Assembly (NCBI GenBank): GCA_948146395.1
Contig: OX411558.1
Location: 51,469,622-51,533,621, forward strand
Length of the DNA stretch: 64,000 nt
Origin: Fragum whitleyi
Taxonomy: Eukaryota; Mollusca; Bivalvia; Cardiida; Cardiidae
Direction: 5' to 3'
Of the stretch, positions 9,891 to 20,565 are shown piece after piece. The notes beneath the pieces were generated by a model that searched no databases, was not told the origin of the DNA, and saw nothing but the letters and a program-made list of their open reading frames with translations. The position numbers and the translations under genes are program-made. Every line of letters begins with the position of its first letter. Position 1 is the stretch's first letter.

Positions 9891-11459
9891 AACATTCTGA
9901 CCAAGATTCATGAAGGTCGGGCCATATTTTTGGCTTCTAGAGTGTTGATAAGACTACAGGCGCTAAAGCGCCTGATTCGCTCCAAGGCTTGAATATCGTC
10001 ATAAATTAACCTAGCGACGTATAAACAAGATGGACGGTTGTAGTGATTGTCGGCATATACGTAGGTTCGTAACTGGTTTTATATCGTTTCAATGAAATTA
10101 TTCTGCTCTTATATATCTTTTAATGCATTAATAGCGTCAATTCGCGCTTTTTCGGGCCATAAAACAATATTCATTCATTCATTTTTCGGGCGATAACATT
10201 TGCAGGCTACCATTTTTCGGGTATCTGCAAATGTTAACGCCCTCAAAAACGTGAATTAGCCCTATATCAGTTACCCATTTTTAAAAGGATTTTTAAAGAA
10301 AAGGTATCGACCGGACGGATGGAATGACACATCGGCATGACAATGGTCTCAGTGGCCTTTATGATTTAGTTTCCGTAAACCTTCCCTGAAGTGATTTCTT
10401 TGTTAGAAATAAAATGAACAGCAAGCGACAAAATGCGGGTCATGGAATCATGGGGTAACTTTCTGTCGAGTAATAATGTTTAACGCCTACGTCTACGCCT
10501 ATCACGTCTACTATATCGTGGAGGGATCTAGTGTAACGTTATTGTAAGTGCCTATAGAAAGGGGATATCAAAATTACCTGCACTTTCCGAATATTATTTT
10601 AAGCGACCAGACAGACGCTTGTAAAGTAGGTCAGTATCACAAATATTAGGCAGGTCGTCAGTTTGAATGAAATCAAATCATTAGGGATTGGAAAGTTTTG
10701 GTGTGAGCGAAATTTGCTGTGAATTTGGGCTTTTTGCTTTTCTTCTCGTTAATATATTTACCATTCAACTTCACGTGCGGATGATATCCACTTTCGAATG
10801 ATCTAGGTCAAGCTATCATGATATCACTCACGGACTTTGCTTATATCCCGGTAACGTTGGTGTTTCGGCATGAAGTATTTCGTAGAAACCTAGACACTGG
10901 TCTATGGTTATTGCCCATTTGAATTCATTCTTTAAATGAATTATATGTCTTGATTACAAATGAAGTAAAGAAGCGGAAGATGGCGGGATAAGGCAAGATG
11001 TTGGTGTTCCTCTTCTCCCGGGCTGTACGGGTCATTCAATAGATTGCTCTACCTGGGAGTTGGGGGGGGGGGGGGTATTTTACCCTCGGTATCATAAAAG
11101 TCTTACATTGCCGAACATCAAAAGTTATATAGAGCCTATATTTTGGAGATTATTAGATCTATTAAGTGTCGACAAATACAGTCTGGAATTATGCATCCTG
11201 TGGTTTGACAGAATAGGTTAAATAGTGTAACCGGCCTCGGTAGGTTTAAAAGAACACGGGGCAAACGTCCGTCGTCAACATTTTCTTGTGGACATTCTAT
11301 GGACTACGTTTTTGGCTTGTTAAATACTCTCCTGATTCCAGTTCCAGTGTGGAACGATATGTTCTGAGTGTCTGACATAGACTTACGGATAGCACTGAGC
11401 GAGTGGCCATTGGATCTTGCGAAAACGAATTTGTTGGTTAGAATAATCCCCGCATTTTT
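9891..11459. other. gene-free stretch with a hairpin and a poly(G) run
   Basis: No gene recognised. Contains the inverted repeat at 10131-10265 (listed separately), a run of 14 G near 11053-11068, and AT-rich sequence. A related poly(G) context (run of G, later CGGTATCATAAA) appears near 61011-61050, suggesting a diffuse old repeat. Confidence 0.45.
10131..10265. repeat. hairpin repeat invaded by a LINE 3' tip
   Basis: Inner arms GGGCGATAACATTTGCAG (10188-10205) and CTGCAAATGTTAACGCCC (10224-10242) pair with one mismatch; outer arms near 10131-10152 and 10244-10265 pair less well. The left arm is split by a bare LINE end, GGGCCATAAAACAATATTC plus ATTC repeats (about 10154-10184). Confidence 0.65.
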
Positions 11460-12270
11460 AGCTCACCTGAGCTTTTGTGATCGAGTGATGTCCGTCGGGC
11501 ATCGTTTGTCGTCAACATTTACCTTGTAGACACTCACTCTAGAGGCCACATTTTTTGCCCGATCAACCTGAAATTTGGTCACAATGATTGTTTTGATGAA
11601 ATCTTGGACAAATTCGAAATTGGGTCAAATGGGTTAAAGAATGATGTCAAAGGGTCAAATCTAAGAAGAACCTTGTATCATCTCTGGAAGCCATATTTGT
11701 TGCTTAATCATCCTGATATTTGGTCAGAATACATTTCTTGATAAAATCAAGGTCAAGTTCGAAATCGGGTCAAAAATGAGGTCACGGGGTGAAATCATAG
11801 AAAAATCTTGTAGACAATCTGTAGGCCATGTTTTATGCCCAATCAACCTGAAAATTAGTCAGAATAAACTTCTTGATAAGGTCAAGGTTGACCCCTTGGA
11901 CATAACATTGATTAAATAGGCAGATGTCAAAAAGGAGATATTTTCTACATAAGATCATTACCATGGAATTTTTCAACCAAAGACAAGACAGATATGCCTT
12001 TTCACTCTTTGATTCTATGTAAAAAGGGGTGCATGCATCCGGGTGGAGCCCAAATGTGACCCCAGGGGCTGATATAAACAAACTTGGAAGAAGACCATTT
12101 GATGATGCTAAAAACTAAATATGAAAGCTATCTGCTTTGTAGTTTCAGAGAAGAAGATTTTTGATTTTTTTTAATTTCACCCATTATGCTCGGATGAGCT
12201 AGAAAGGATGTACCCAGGAGCCCAAATATGACCCCAGGGTCTTGATAAGTGGTTAAGGAGAAGAAATTTT
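11460..12270 (+). mobile_element. Helentron-like element, AGCTCACC family, composite and without 3' end
   Basis: Starts AGCTCACCTGAGC with a very short or lost loop, then GTCCGTCGGGC and tandem units (GATCAACCTGAAATTTGGTC) to about 11890. From there to about 12260 the sequence is the reverse complement of units seen forward at 31.1-31.8 kb, so an inversion or second insertion has occurred. No subterminal repeat or CTTGTT end is found. The minus-strand ORF at 11833-12081 is repeat sequence. Confidence 0.7.
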
Positions 12271-12304
12271 TCTACGATTATCGTCACTATTCGTCCTTAT
12301 TGTC

Positions 12305-12869
12305 GGCGACGGTGTTACCGACACTTCTGAAACCACCGATATAGGGTGTAGATAAAACGTCTGCGATGTCGCTGGTTCATATGAGGTGTCCTGGCTTGCC
12401 GGCGCTGTCGAAACTAATTGTAGATAAGTCGCATATGCGATGTCGTTGGTTCATATGAGGTGTCCAGATTTGGCGCTCGTGACACTGTCACCGGCGCTGT
12501 TGATACGGGGTGTCTATCAATAGTTGCCGGTTCATATGATGTGTCCAAAATCGCTTGCGTTCTTGAAGCTGACGCCTGTGCTGGTTCATATGGATCCAAG
12601 AGAAAATCTGTTCTTTGCACTCTTATTTGGTTGGCAGCACTTGCATTTAACCGCATTTTACAGTCTTTAACCTTTTTATTAAATCGTGTTTGTTCACTGA
12701 CCAGTTCTTGGATTCTTTTCTCGGCTGTTGCCCTGTGACCTTTGATTTCCTCCTTCAGCTGCTGATTTTCGTTGATCAAAAATTGGATGAACGAAGAATT
12801 GTTCGTTTGTCACCGTTGATTAGATGAGCCAAACATGTCCATGATTTTGTTAATCATTTCGTTTGCCAT
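12305..12869 (-). pseudogene. decayed coiled-coil gene with DTSYEP repeats
   Basis: On the minus strand an ATG at 12869 (context ACAATGGC) opens a frame starting MANEMINKIMDMFG, broken by an in-frame TGA 20 codons in. The same frame continues with a charged helical stretch (NQQLKEEIKGHRATAEKR...RIQELVSEQ), then spaced copies of DTSYEPA / LDTSYEPT, and stops at 12414. Further DTSYEPAT coding is visible in another frame down to about 12305, implying a frameshift. Family not recognised. The neighbour upstream is the metallopeptidase-like relic on the same strand; a possible 3' splice site (TTTTTCGCAG) lies between them. Confidence 0.55.
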
Positions 12870-13285
12870 TGTTTTTCCTTCACAAAAAACCTGCGAAAAA
12901 TTAAACAGAAAAACAATTTCCAACTTGAACATAAAACATGTTTACAAGTGTTCATTCCCACAGCAACCGAACAGAATATGTATTTCTTCATTTCTTCAAA
13001 ATTAAATCTGCACGATACTGTCGTCATTAGTAGTGCATTTTTCAACCACTCAGCGTCATGTTTACTCCTCACTGGCAATAAAGCATGTGCTAATTCATGG
13101 CAAGGTGTCGAAACAAACTGCATGGTTCCAACATTTGCCAATGAAAAATATATCGAATGTACAAAACCATTTTCGAATTTAGTAATTCCAAAACATCCTG
13201 CTATAGATTGTTCCTGTTTATAAATGTCCAGAATGGAAAAATTCACAATTCTATTTTCACAAGATCGATTTCTGGTCTTAAGTGA
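12854..13285 (-). pseudogene. HExxH metallopeptidase-like fragment (SprT-like?)
   Basis: The open frame runs from 13285 to 12854; there is no ATG at its left edge. The key motif is CHELAHALLPVRSKHDAEW: an HELAH zinc-binding site followed by a third histidine ten residues on, as in SprT-like and related minimal metallopeptidases. Two cysteines lie close. The last 35 residues after AVGMNTCKH look like intron read-through, with a possible donor (GTAAAC) and acceptor (TTCGCAG). A Helentron-like element starts at 13294, so the N-terminal part is missing. Virus-like elements and hosts both carry such proteins; origin unresolved. Confidence 0.45.
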
Positions 13286-13293
13286 TTATTTTT

Positions 13294-13489
13294 AGCTCCA
13301 CTGACCGAAGGACAGCGAGCTATTGTCATGGCGGAGTGTGCGTCCGTCCGTGAGTAAACTTTTTTGCTCACCTGAGCGCGAAGTGCTTAAGGTGAGCATT
13401 GTGATCATGCAATGTCCGTCGTCAGTCGGTCGTTGTCCGTCGTCCACAATTTCCTTAAACAGCCAATCTTGATGAATCTTGGCAGGGAT
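13294..13489 (+). mobile_element. two Helentron-like 5' ends in tandem
   Basis: An AGCTCCACTG-family 5' end with GTCCGTCCGT starts at 13294 and is cut at about 13370 by an AGCTCACC-family 5' end (GCTCACCTGAGCGCGAAG, from 13376). The second continues to the SINE at 13503. Neither has a recognisable 3' end here. Confidence 0.75.
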
Positions 13490-13502
13490 GAATTCTTACT
13501 CG

Positions 13503-13786
13503 GCCGCGACAATAGCGCAGTTGGTAGCGTGCCGGACTTCTAATCCAGGGGTGTAAATTCGCACGGGTTCGATCCCCGGCCGCGGCACTTATCCTTTTCG
13601 ACATTTGTCTTCCACCAATGGGTACATAATCGTAAACCTATGTGGAATAGCAACTGGAGGTTAGGAAAGGGATGTGGTGGTAGTACTGGTGTGAGAAATA
13701 CCAGGAATCCATCGTTAGGTGCTCCAGTCGTCGCGATATAACTGAGAGACTGTTGAAAGCGACGTAAAACCCCAATTCAAATCAAA
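13503..13786 (+). mobile_element. full-length tRNA-derived SINE (TCT head, AAATC tail)
   Basis: The head GCCGCGACAATAGCGCAG folds like a tRNA with box A TAGCGCAGTTGG, anticodon loop CTTCTAA (TCT, as in tRNA-Arg) and box B GGTTCGATCCC. The common body and a tail ATTCAAATCAAA follow. A perfect 13-bp target duplication GAATTCTTACTCG is at 13490-13502 and 13787-13799. Confidence 0.95.
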
Positions 13787-13799
13787 GAATTCTTACTCG

Positions 13800-14097
13800 C
13801 AACAATTGCATCACCATCAGTTTAGCAATGTCAAGTCGTTCTATAATTCCTGGTGTGGCCCTGTAGTGTGCCAAGTGAACTTCCTCTTTATGACAGAGAG
13901 GTTTCAATAGCCACTTCAACTAATGGCCAAGTCCCATCACCTGAAATTATGTAAAAGTAAAGAGAATGTACAAAAGTTGTTATAATTAGTCAGTCATAAA
14001 TTTTGTTCCAATCTTGTCTAGCAATCTTTGGGATGACATTTGGCAGGGGTTAAATATTCCGGTCGTCTGCTTGAAATTTCGACTTGCTTTTCAGTCA
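13800..14097. other. no gene recognised
   Basis: Short AT-rich stretch between the SINE and LINE copy 1; it ends in the left LINE target duplication (14085-14097). Confidence 0.5.
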
Positions 14098-14692
14098 TGC
14101 CCCCAGCTGGGCGGGGGGATAGAAATAGTCGGCTGCTGTCCATGTAGTACATGGTATGACCCCAAACAAATGGACCTGCCTGTTTGCCGTGGGCTGCGAC
14201 CCGTAATGCCTGATGACGGGATCCTGGTGGTTGAGTGACCTCAGGGATTGGCTAGGCCCTGTGTTTGCAACACACCACTTTGGCCCTGAGTTGGGATAAA
14301 CGGGAGGTCGGGCGGGCCCGACCCGATCAATCGGCTGGTCATGTCATGCCCTAGGGCGTTTTTATCCACAACCTTGTCTTTAAATTGTGTTTCGTAAACC
14401 ACCGTTTTCATTAAACGACGTTTTCACCTACGCCTTAGAAGGCGGTGGCTCATGGGTCAATCGGGTAAATTTGGTGTTTGATCGACGTTTTTACTCTCCG
14501 TTATTTTTTCATGCTTGGTTGATCTAATAATCGGAAGTATTAATCGCTTGATCTAGCCTATTTGCACCGAGTATATCGGCGATGTATCCCCGGCACCTCT
14601 CCTGAGATGGAATTCCCCAGGTTAGGTGTCCCCATTGCAGGACTCCGAGGGCGGGTGGTTGGAGCATCGCCGATGAATCACATGAAACAAAC
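14098..14692 (+). promoter_or_regulatory. LINE copy 1 5'UTR with structured RNA segments
   Basis: Probably carries the internal promoter. A stem GTCCAT...ATGGAC (about 14138-14174) corresponds to GCCCAT...ATGGGC in copies 2 and 3. A second stem, ATCGGCGATG / CATCGCCGAT (about 14574-14583 and 14665-14674), sits just before the ORF1 ATG, and copies 2 and 3 have a different-sequence stem in the same place. Confidence 0.6.
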
Positions 14693-16036
14693 ATGGCAAC
14701 AACAAAAAAAGCCAAGCGCGCGTGGTCATCCGACTCAGATGATGAAGCTCCAAAACATCAGACATTTCCAAAGTATATAGTTATAGCAAGTGAAGACCCA
14801 GATGACCCAGTCACTGATCTATCTCCGTTTATAATTGAAAAACAGATAAATGCAATTCTAGGGACACCCAAGTCTGTGAAAGCTCTTAAAAATGAAACTC
14901 TCTTAGTTGAAGTTGCAAAGAAGCAACAGGCTGATAACTTGCTCAAAACAACTAAATTCTTCAATATAGATGTCACAGTACACGCCCATGAGAAATTAAA
15001 TAAATCTAAGGGTGTGATTCGATGTAAAGAATTATCTAAATGCAGTACTGTTTCAGAAATTAGAGATAATCTTACACCCCAAGGAGTGACTGAGGTAAAA
15101 AGGATCGAGTTCAAAAGAGATAATAAGACTATTAGAACTAATACCTATATCTTGACCTTTGATGACCCAGTTCTTCCAAAGGAAATTAAAGTCGGATTTG
15201 AAGTTGTGAAAGTTGATGTATATGTCCCTAATCCGCTTCGTTGTTTTAATTGCCAGCGATTCGGCCACCATGAGAGCAACTGCACTAGAACTAAAGTTTG
15301 TAGGAAATGCTCTTACACGGGACCTGTAGATGAACATGAAGAGGATGAATGCGAAAACGATCTCAAGTGTATTAACTGCGGACAAGGTCATGCGGCTAGC
15401 TCTAGGCAATGCCCACATTTCATTTTACAAAAACAAATTTTAGAAGTGAAATGTAGACAATCTGTTTCATTTTATGAGGCAAAAAGGATTGTAGAATCTA
15501 GGCAAGATTCAATGCACCTCAGTGGAACAGAAAACAGCTACGCTAATAAAGCTAAAACTGTTTCTGCTGACAAATCAAAGCCTGATCAATGTAGCACTTG
15601 CGAGCGCCTTTTGAAAGTCATTACTGAATTATTCCCTCAGGCTAAAGGTTTGATCAATAAAGCATTATCTTCGGAAACTTCGACTTCCCCAGCTTCAGTC
15701 AATGGAGCTTCATCGTCTGATCAAAAACAATCTGCTGCTCAAACAGCACAAACAGTAACTGTTGCTCAAAATACTCAACAATCTTCTCTAAATAATGGTC
15801 CTTTAAGTAAACCAGAATCTGTCAATCAGAGACGGATTCGTATTCAGTTAGAAAAAATTAATCCTCCCTCAGTGGAGACACCCAATCGCTTTGCTGAGTT
15901 GGGTGATGGGGATGGGGAGGCGATGGAGGAGGAATCTGAGGATACTTCTCCAAAACCTCCAGATCCTCCTTCCAAACCTGGAAATCAGCGCCAAATTAGG
16001 CAAGGTAAAATAAACTCAGCTGGAGTTAAAAAATGA
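14693..16036 (+). CDS. ORF1: LINE copy 1 ORF1, zinc-knuckle RNA-binding protein
   Basis: 447 residues, uninterrupted. Such ORF1 proteins bind LINE RNA and chaperone it. The N-terminal 170 residues resemble an RRM-like fold region (TFPKYIVIASEDPDDP start; ADNLLKTTKFFNIDVTV). Cysteine motifs follow near residues 185-240: CFNCQRFGHHESNC (CCHC), an irregular CRKCSYTG...DEHEEDEC, and CINCGQGHAASSRQC. The C-terminal third is Ser/Gln-rich and probably disordered, ending acidic. The ATG at 14693 lies right after the pre-ORF1 stem. It is 43 residues shorter than ORF1 in copies 2 and 3. Confidence 0.9.
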   Translation: MATTKKAKRAWSSDSDDEAPKHQTFPKYIVIASEDPDDPVTDLSPFIIEKQINAILGTPKSVKALKNETLLVEVAKKQQADNLLKTTKFFNIDVTVHAHEKLNKSKGVIRCKELSKCSTVSEIRDNLTPQGVTEVKRIEFKRDNKTIRTNTYILTFDDPVLPKEIKVGFEVVKVDVYVPNPLRCFNCQRFGHHESNCTRTKVCRKCSYTGPVDEHEEDECENDLKCINCGQGHAASSRQCPHFILQKQILEVKCRQSVSFYEAKRIVESRQDSMHLSGTENSYANKAKTVSADKSKPDQCSTCERLLKVITELFPQAKGLINKALSSETSTSPASVNGASSSDQKQSAAQTAQTVTVAQNTQQSSLNNGPLSKPESVNQRRIRIQLEKINPPSVETPNRFAELGDGDGEAMEEESEDTSPKPPDPPSKPGNQRQIRQGKINSAGVKK

Positions 16037-16089
16037 ATAAGTTCATACTTCCATTAATCAGTGGTATAATCTTCACACTTTCTTTTACA

Positions 16090-19000
16090 ATGGCGAATAA
16101 ACTGATACAAAGGAATTGCCGTAGTATCAAAGCAAATTTTGAAGAACTAAATCTCTTAGTTACAAGAGAAAAACCAGTTGCAATATGCTTACAAGAAACG
16201 TTTCTTAAAGACACAGATAAGTTTTCTCTGAAATATCACTCTTGCTTTTTTACTAACTTTACAGATCGCGAAAAAGCGTCTGGTGGTGTGGGAATTGTTG
16301 TAAATAATAATATCCCTCACCGACATGTCAATTTAGATACTTCTTTGCAAGCAGTGGCTGTAAGTGTCTCGCTAAATAAAACAATTACATTATGTTCTGT
16401 TTATCTTCCTCCAAGCTCCCCTGTTGATGGCAGAAATCATCTCGTCGATCAGCTAACTAAACCTTTTATGCTAATGGGAGATTTCAATTCTCACCATAAA
16501 TTATGGGGATGCTCCAATACAGACGACAAAGGTCGTACTGTTGAGGATTTTGTAACTAGGCATGATCTTGTTTTATTGAATGATAAATCTAAAACTTATC
16601 TTCATCCTGCAACAGGAAATTATTCTTCACTGGATTTGACTATTTGCAGTCCTGATATTTTTCCTGATTTTTCATGGAAAGTTATTTCCGACCTTCATGG
16701 TAGTGACCATTTCCCTATTCAGATCTCCGAATTAGGACCATCTGTTCAAGAGCGCCCTAGGCGTTGGAAACTCCATAAGGCTAATTGGGAACTTTTAAAA
16801 CCACCTGTGAACAGTCGATAAATTCAGAAGCCTTTAATGACTGTGAAAATTCTGCAGATTTGTTTACATCTTTACTATATTCTGCTGCAGAAAAAAGTAT
16901 TCCACAAACATCGCCTGACCCAAAGAATCCAAACAAGCCATGGTTCAATGATGATTGCAAAAAGGTTATAGCCGAGAGGAAACGTGCTCTTAGAGCATTT
17001 GGCTTAAGGCCTTCAAAGGAAAATCTTTACAAATTTAAAATTGCACGTGCAAAAGCACGTCGCACTATAAAACAAAGCAAGCGTTCGTCTTGGAGACAGT
17101 ATGTATCTAGATTAAATTCTAGATCATCGGTCAAAAAGACTTGGGACATGATACGTAAAATTAGTGGGAAGAATACATCACTTAATGTTGGTCATCTGAA
17201 AACGGATGACGATAATACAGTTTCTTCTAAACATGATATTGCTAATGTTTTGGCAGACACGTTTGCAAAGAAATCTTCCTCTACTAATTATTCACCTACG
17301 TTTCAGAAGTTTCAAGGTGAAAAAGAAAAGTCTAAACTTAATTTTAGTTCCAGAAATCTGGAACACTATAATAGAGACTTTTCCGTTAAGGAATTGAAAA
17401 AAGCTTTAAAAAAGTGTCACGACACTGCTGTCGGATCAGATGCTATTCATTATCAATTCCTGAAACGTTTGCCATCTCGTTCCCTTCATTGCTTACTTCA
17501 AATTTATAATCAGGTATGGAAGACGGGAAGCATTCCAGCCTCTTGGCGGGAAGCTTTCGTTATTCCAATACCTAAACCAGGTAAAGATTCCACAAATCCA
17601 TCTAATTATCGCCCTATTGCTTTAACTAGTTGTGTTTGCAAAACCATGGAAAGAATGGTAAATGATCGTCTTGTCTGGTTTCTTGAAAAGAACCACCTTA
17701 TTACTCAAGTCCAAAGTGGCTTTCGTAAACAGAGAAGCACTCTTGATCATCTTGTCCGCTTCGAGACATTTATTCGAGAAGCCTTTATAAAGAAGGAACA
17801 CGTTGTTTCTGTCTTTTTCGATCTTGAAAGTGCTTATGATACCACATGGAAGTATGGAATTATGAACGACCTCTATGATTTCGGTATACGAGGTCGCCTT
17901 GCCTATTTCATCTCTGCTTTTTCGGATGAACGGCAGTTTAGAGTCCGTGTTGGAGATACTTTATCTGATTTCCATGAACAAGAAATGGGTGTTCCCCAGG
18001 GGAGTATTTTATCGGTGACACTGTTTAGTGTCAAAATAAATAACATCGTTAAAACCGTTTGCCCTGGTGTGGAATGTTTTCTCTACGTTGACGACTTTTG
18101 TATCTGCTACAGATCAAAACATATGCATACAATTGAAAGACAATTGCAGCAGGTCTTGGGCGGTCTTTCGGAGTGGTCAGATGGGAGCGGTTTCAAGTTT
18201 TCAAAGACAAAAACTAAATGTATGCATTTTTGTCAATCAAGGAAAATGCACTCCGATCCAGATTTAAAGTTGGACGGAGTGCAGATTGAAGTTGTTAAGG
18301 AATTTAAATTCTTAGGACTCCTTTTTGATTCTAAACTGTCGTTTATTCCGCATATTGACAATTTGAAAAATAAATGCCTAAAGGCACTTAATCTTTTACG
18401 TGTTGTATCCAGTATGGATTGGGGAGCCGATAAAAAGGTTCTATTGCGCCTCTATAGGGCACTTGTTAGATCAAAGCTAGATTATGGCTGTGTTGTTTAT
18501 GGTTCTGCGCGCCCTTCATACCTTCGCAAACTTGATACTATTCATAATCAGGGATTGCGCTTGGCGTTGGGTGCATTTAGAACATCACCAATTAACAGTG
18601 TTTATACAGAAGCAAATGAGCCTTCCTTAAATTTACGCAGGAAAAAGCTTTCCATGCAATATTATTTAAAATTAAAATCCAATCCCGATAATCCTACTCA
18701 TAAAGTTGTGTTTGATCCAAAATATAGAGAGGCTTTTGAAAAGAAAAAGAACCCTATTCTTCCCTTCAGTTTGCGTTGTGAAGCTGATGTAAATTCTCTA
18801 GACTTTGATCTAGAGGACGTGGCAGAACATATTGTTCCTGATGTTCCTTTGTGGACATATAAAAGTCCCACGTTTCTTTATGATCTTGCTTCCAGCAAAA
18901 AGGATACAACGGATCCAACAATTTTTAGAACCAAGTTCTTGGAAGTCAAAGAAAACTACACATCATACAAAGAGATATACACAGACGGTTCAAAAGATGG

Positions 19001-19769
19001 CGAAAAAGTTGCTTCAGCCACTATTTTAGATGGCGAAAAATATCAATTCCGCCTTCCCAATAACTCTTCTATTTTTTCAGCCGAGCTGAAGGCCATTGAT
19101 CTCGCACTCGATCATATGATCGCAGAACGTCTCTCTCGCTATATCATTTATACTGACTCTATGTCAAGCATGCAAGCGATTGAGCAAGAGAAAACTGACA
19201 ATCCCCTTATTGTAAGGCTACTAGATAAAATAGCTAAGCTTAATGATGTTGATCTCGTTTTCTGTTGGCTTCCAAGCCATATTGGTATTCGTGGTAATGA
19301 GGAGGCAGATAAAGCTGCCAAGGATGCATTATCACTTGAAATTTTACCCTTTGAAGTACCTTTTACTGATTTTATACCCCTTGTTCATAGTTTTATTCAT
19401 GATGTCTGGAGGAACTGTTGGACTGATCCAGCTAACCAGAATAATAAATTATTCTCTGTTCGACAGGAACTCGGCGATTGGTTGCCTGGATACAGGTCAT
19501 GCCGTCGCGAAGAGTTGATTTTGACTCGCCTCCGCATTGGCCATAGTTACCTTACGCACTCCTATCTTTTAAAATGAGAGGAAATGCCGATGTGCGTTCC
19601 CTGCAACGCTCCTCTTACTATCAAACATATTTTTATAGATTGTATTGATTTTTCTTTTATCAGAGACAGATATTTTAAAGTTGATAGTATGAGGCAGCTG
19701 TTTGACTTTGTCAAACTTGAACTTATTTTTGACTTTCTAAAGGCGATTCATTTATATAGTAAAATTTGA
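16090..19769 (+). pseudogene. ORF2: LINE copy 1 ORF2 (endonuclease-RT-RNase H), two breaks
   Basis: The start homologous to copy 2 is ATG 16090 (MANKLIQRNCRS); the upstream ATG at 16033 overlaps the ORF1 stop and is not conserved. Endonuclease motifs LQETF, GDFNSHH, SLDLT and GSDHFPI are present. A one-base deletion at about 16795-16800 (TTTTAAAACC) shifts the frame. The second frame carries RT motifs (GFRKQRST, FFDLESAYDTTW, GVPQGS, YVDD) and RNase H motifs (YTDGSK, AELKAIDLAL, IYTDSMSS, WLPSHIGIRGNEEAD). A nonsense TGA at 19575-19577 follows, with the zinc motif CVPCNAPLTIKHIFIDC beyond it, to 19769. The first endonuclease motif has Arg for the Trp seen in copies 2 and 3. Confidence 0.92.
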
Positions 19770-20135
19770 TTTTTATGTTCTATTTACCTCGTTTCTTTCA
19801 TCTGAATTTTTAAAGTAGCTATATAAAATTTTACCGTTTTCAATAACTCTTTTGGTTATTATTTCTTTTACATGCGAAGATTTCTTTAGAATTTTATTTG
19901 TTTACATTGATTTTTTAATACTTTTGCCTACTTTAATTTTGGTACACACATGAATGCCCACTTTTGTGAATTTTCCGGTCGGTTGGACTCGCACATGGAC
20001 CGTTCTCCTGATCTGAGGGGAGTCCATGTGCTTTCGTGCTCACGTCGGATTATTCCAGTTTAATACAGAAGTATTTGCGCCCAACATGACCTTAGCTGTC
20101 GACGGGCCATAAAACGACATTCATTCATTCATTCA
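19770..20135 (+). other. LINE copy 1 3'UTR and (ATTC)n tail
   Basis: The last 50 nt (GCGCCCAACATGACC...GTCGACGGGCCATAAAAC then ATTC repeats) are shared with copies 2 and 3 although the upstream 3'UTR is not. GCCC and GGGC pair around a loop of about 21 nt. This is the likely reverse-transcriptase recognition end. Confidence 0.75.
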
Positions 20136-20316
20136 TGCTTTTCAGTCAGGACGACAAAATCTTTGCACTAGCTTGCCCGACAGGACGACCTCATTTTTTC
20201 CGTTTTGAATATTGAAATTTTGTCCACCATACGAAAGAAAAAAATTCCTTAGTAGGTTCCGAAGTGTGTGCCAGAACTGTACACAAATGAGCAGACTGTA
20301 CAATTGCTACATTATT

Positions 20317-20565
20317 AGCTCCACTGGTCAAAAGCCACTTGGGCTATTTTCATGGCGTTGTGTCCGTCGTGCGTGCGTACGATCGTAAACTCTTTCTTTA
20401 AAAATCTTCTCAGAAACTTCCGGATGATTTAACCAAGTTATTTAGTAGAAAGTTCGATCACCATTTTCAACACAAAATATCTTGAAATTTGGTCAAAACT
20501 TTTATTTGCTATTACAAGAATTTCAAGCCTGTGGAGCGACTTCAGCCATGCATAGCTTTCTAGTT
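20317..20565 (+). mobile_element. short Helentron-like element, AGCTCCACTGG family
   Basis: Complete but only about 250 bp: starts AGCTCCACTGGTC, simple GTCCGTCGTGCG tract, one partial core unit, then the subterminal CCTGTGGAGCGAC, a 3' hairpin (AGCCATGCATAGCT) and CTAGTT. It shows the minimal form of the family. Confidence 0.85.

Larger units (their letters stand above)
14098..20135 (+). mobile_element. LINE copy 1, full-length, I-superfamily (I/Nimb-like), inactive
   Basis: About 6.04 kb from GCCCCCAGCTGGGCGGGG to (ATTC)n, flanked by a perfect 13-bp target duplication TGCTTTTCAGTCA (14085-14097, 20136-20148). Order: 595-bp 5'UTR, ORF1 with zinc knuckles, ORF2 with endonuclease, reverse transcriptase, RNase H and C-terminal zinc motif, then a 366-bp 3'UTR. 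RNase H with an AP-type endonuclease points to the I superfamily; placement with I or Nimb is inference. ORF2 is broken twice, so it cannot move by itself. It belongs to a different subfamily from copies 2 and 3. Confidence 0.95.

Noticed and set aside
11053..11068. Poly(G) run as a G-quadruplex regulatory site
   Set aside because: A single homopolymer run without a linked gene; cannot be supported as regulatory.
13503..13580. tRNA-like sequences (also at 32147, 40168, 50330) as real tRNA genes
   Set aside because: They are followed by a common SINE body and tail, several are flanked by target duplications, and acceptor pairing is imperfect. They are SINE heads, not tRNA genes.
14098..14200. 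HDV-like ribozyme at the LINE 5' end
   Set aside because: The paired elements are real, but I could not lay out the nested pseudoknot of an HDV-like ribozyme by eye, so it is not called; see the covariation finding for the test.
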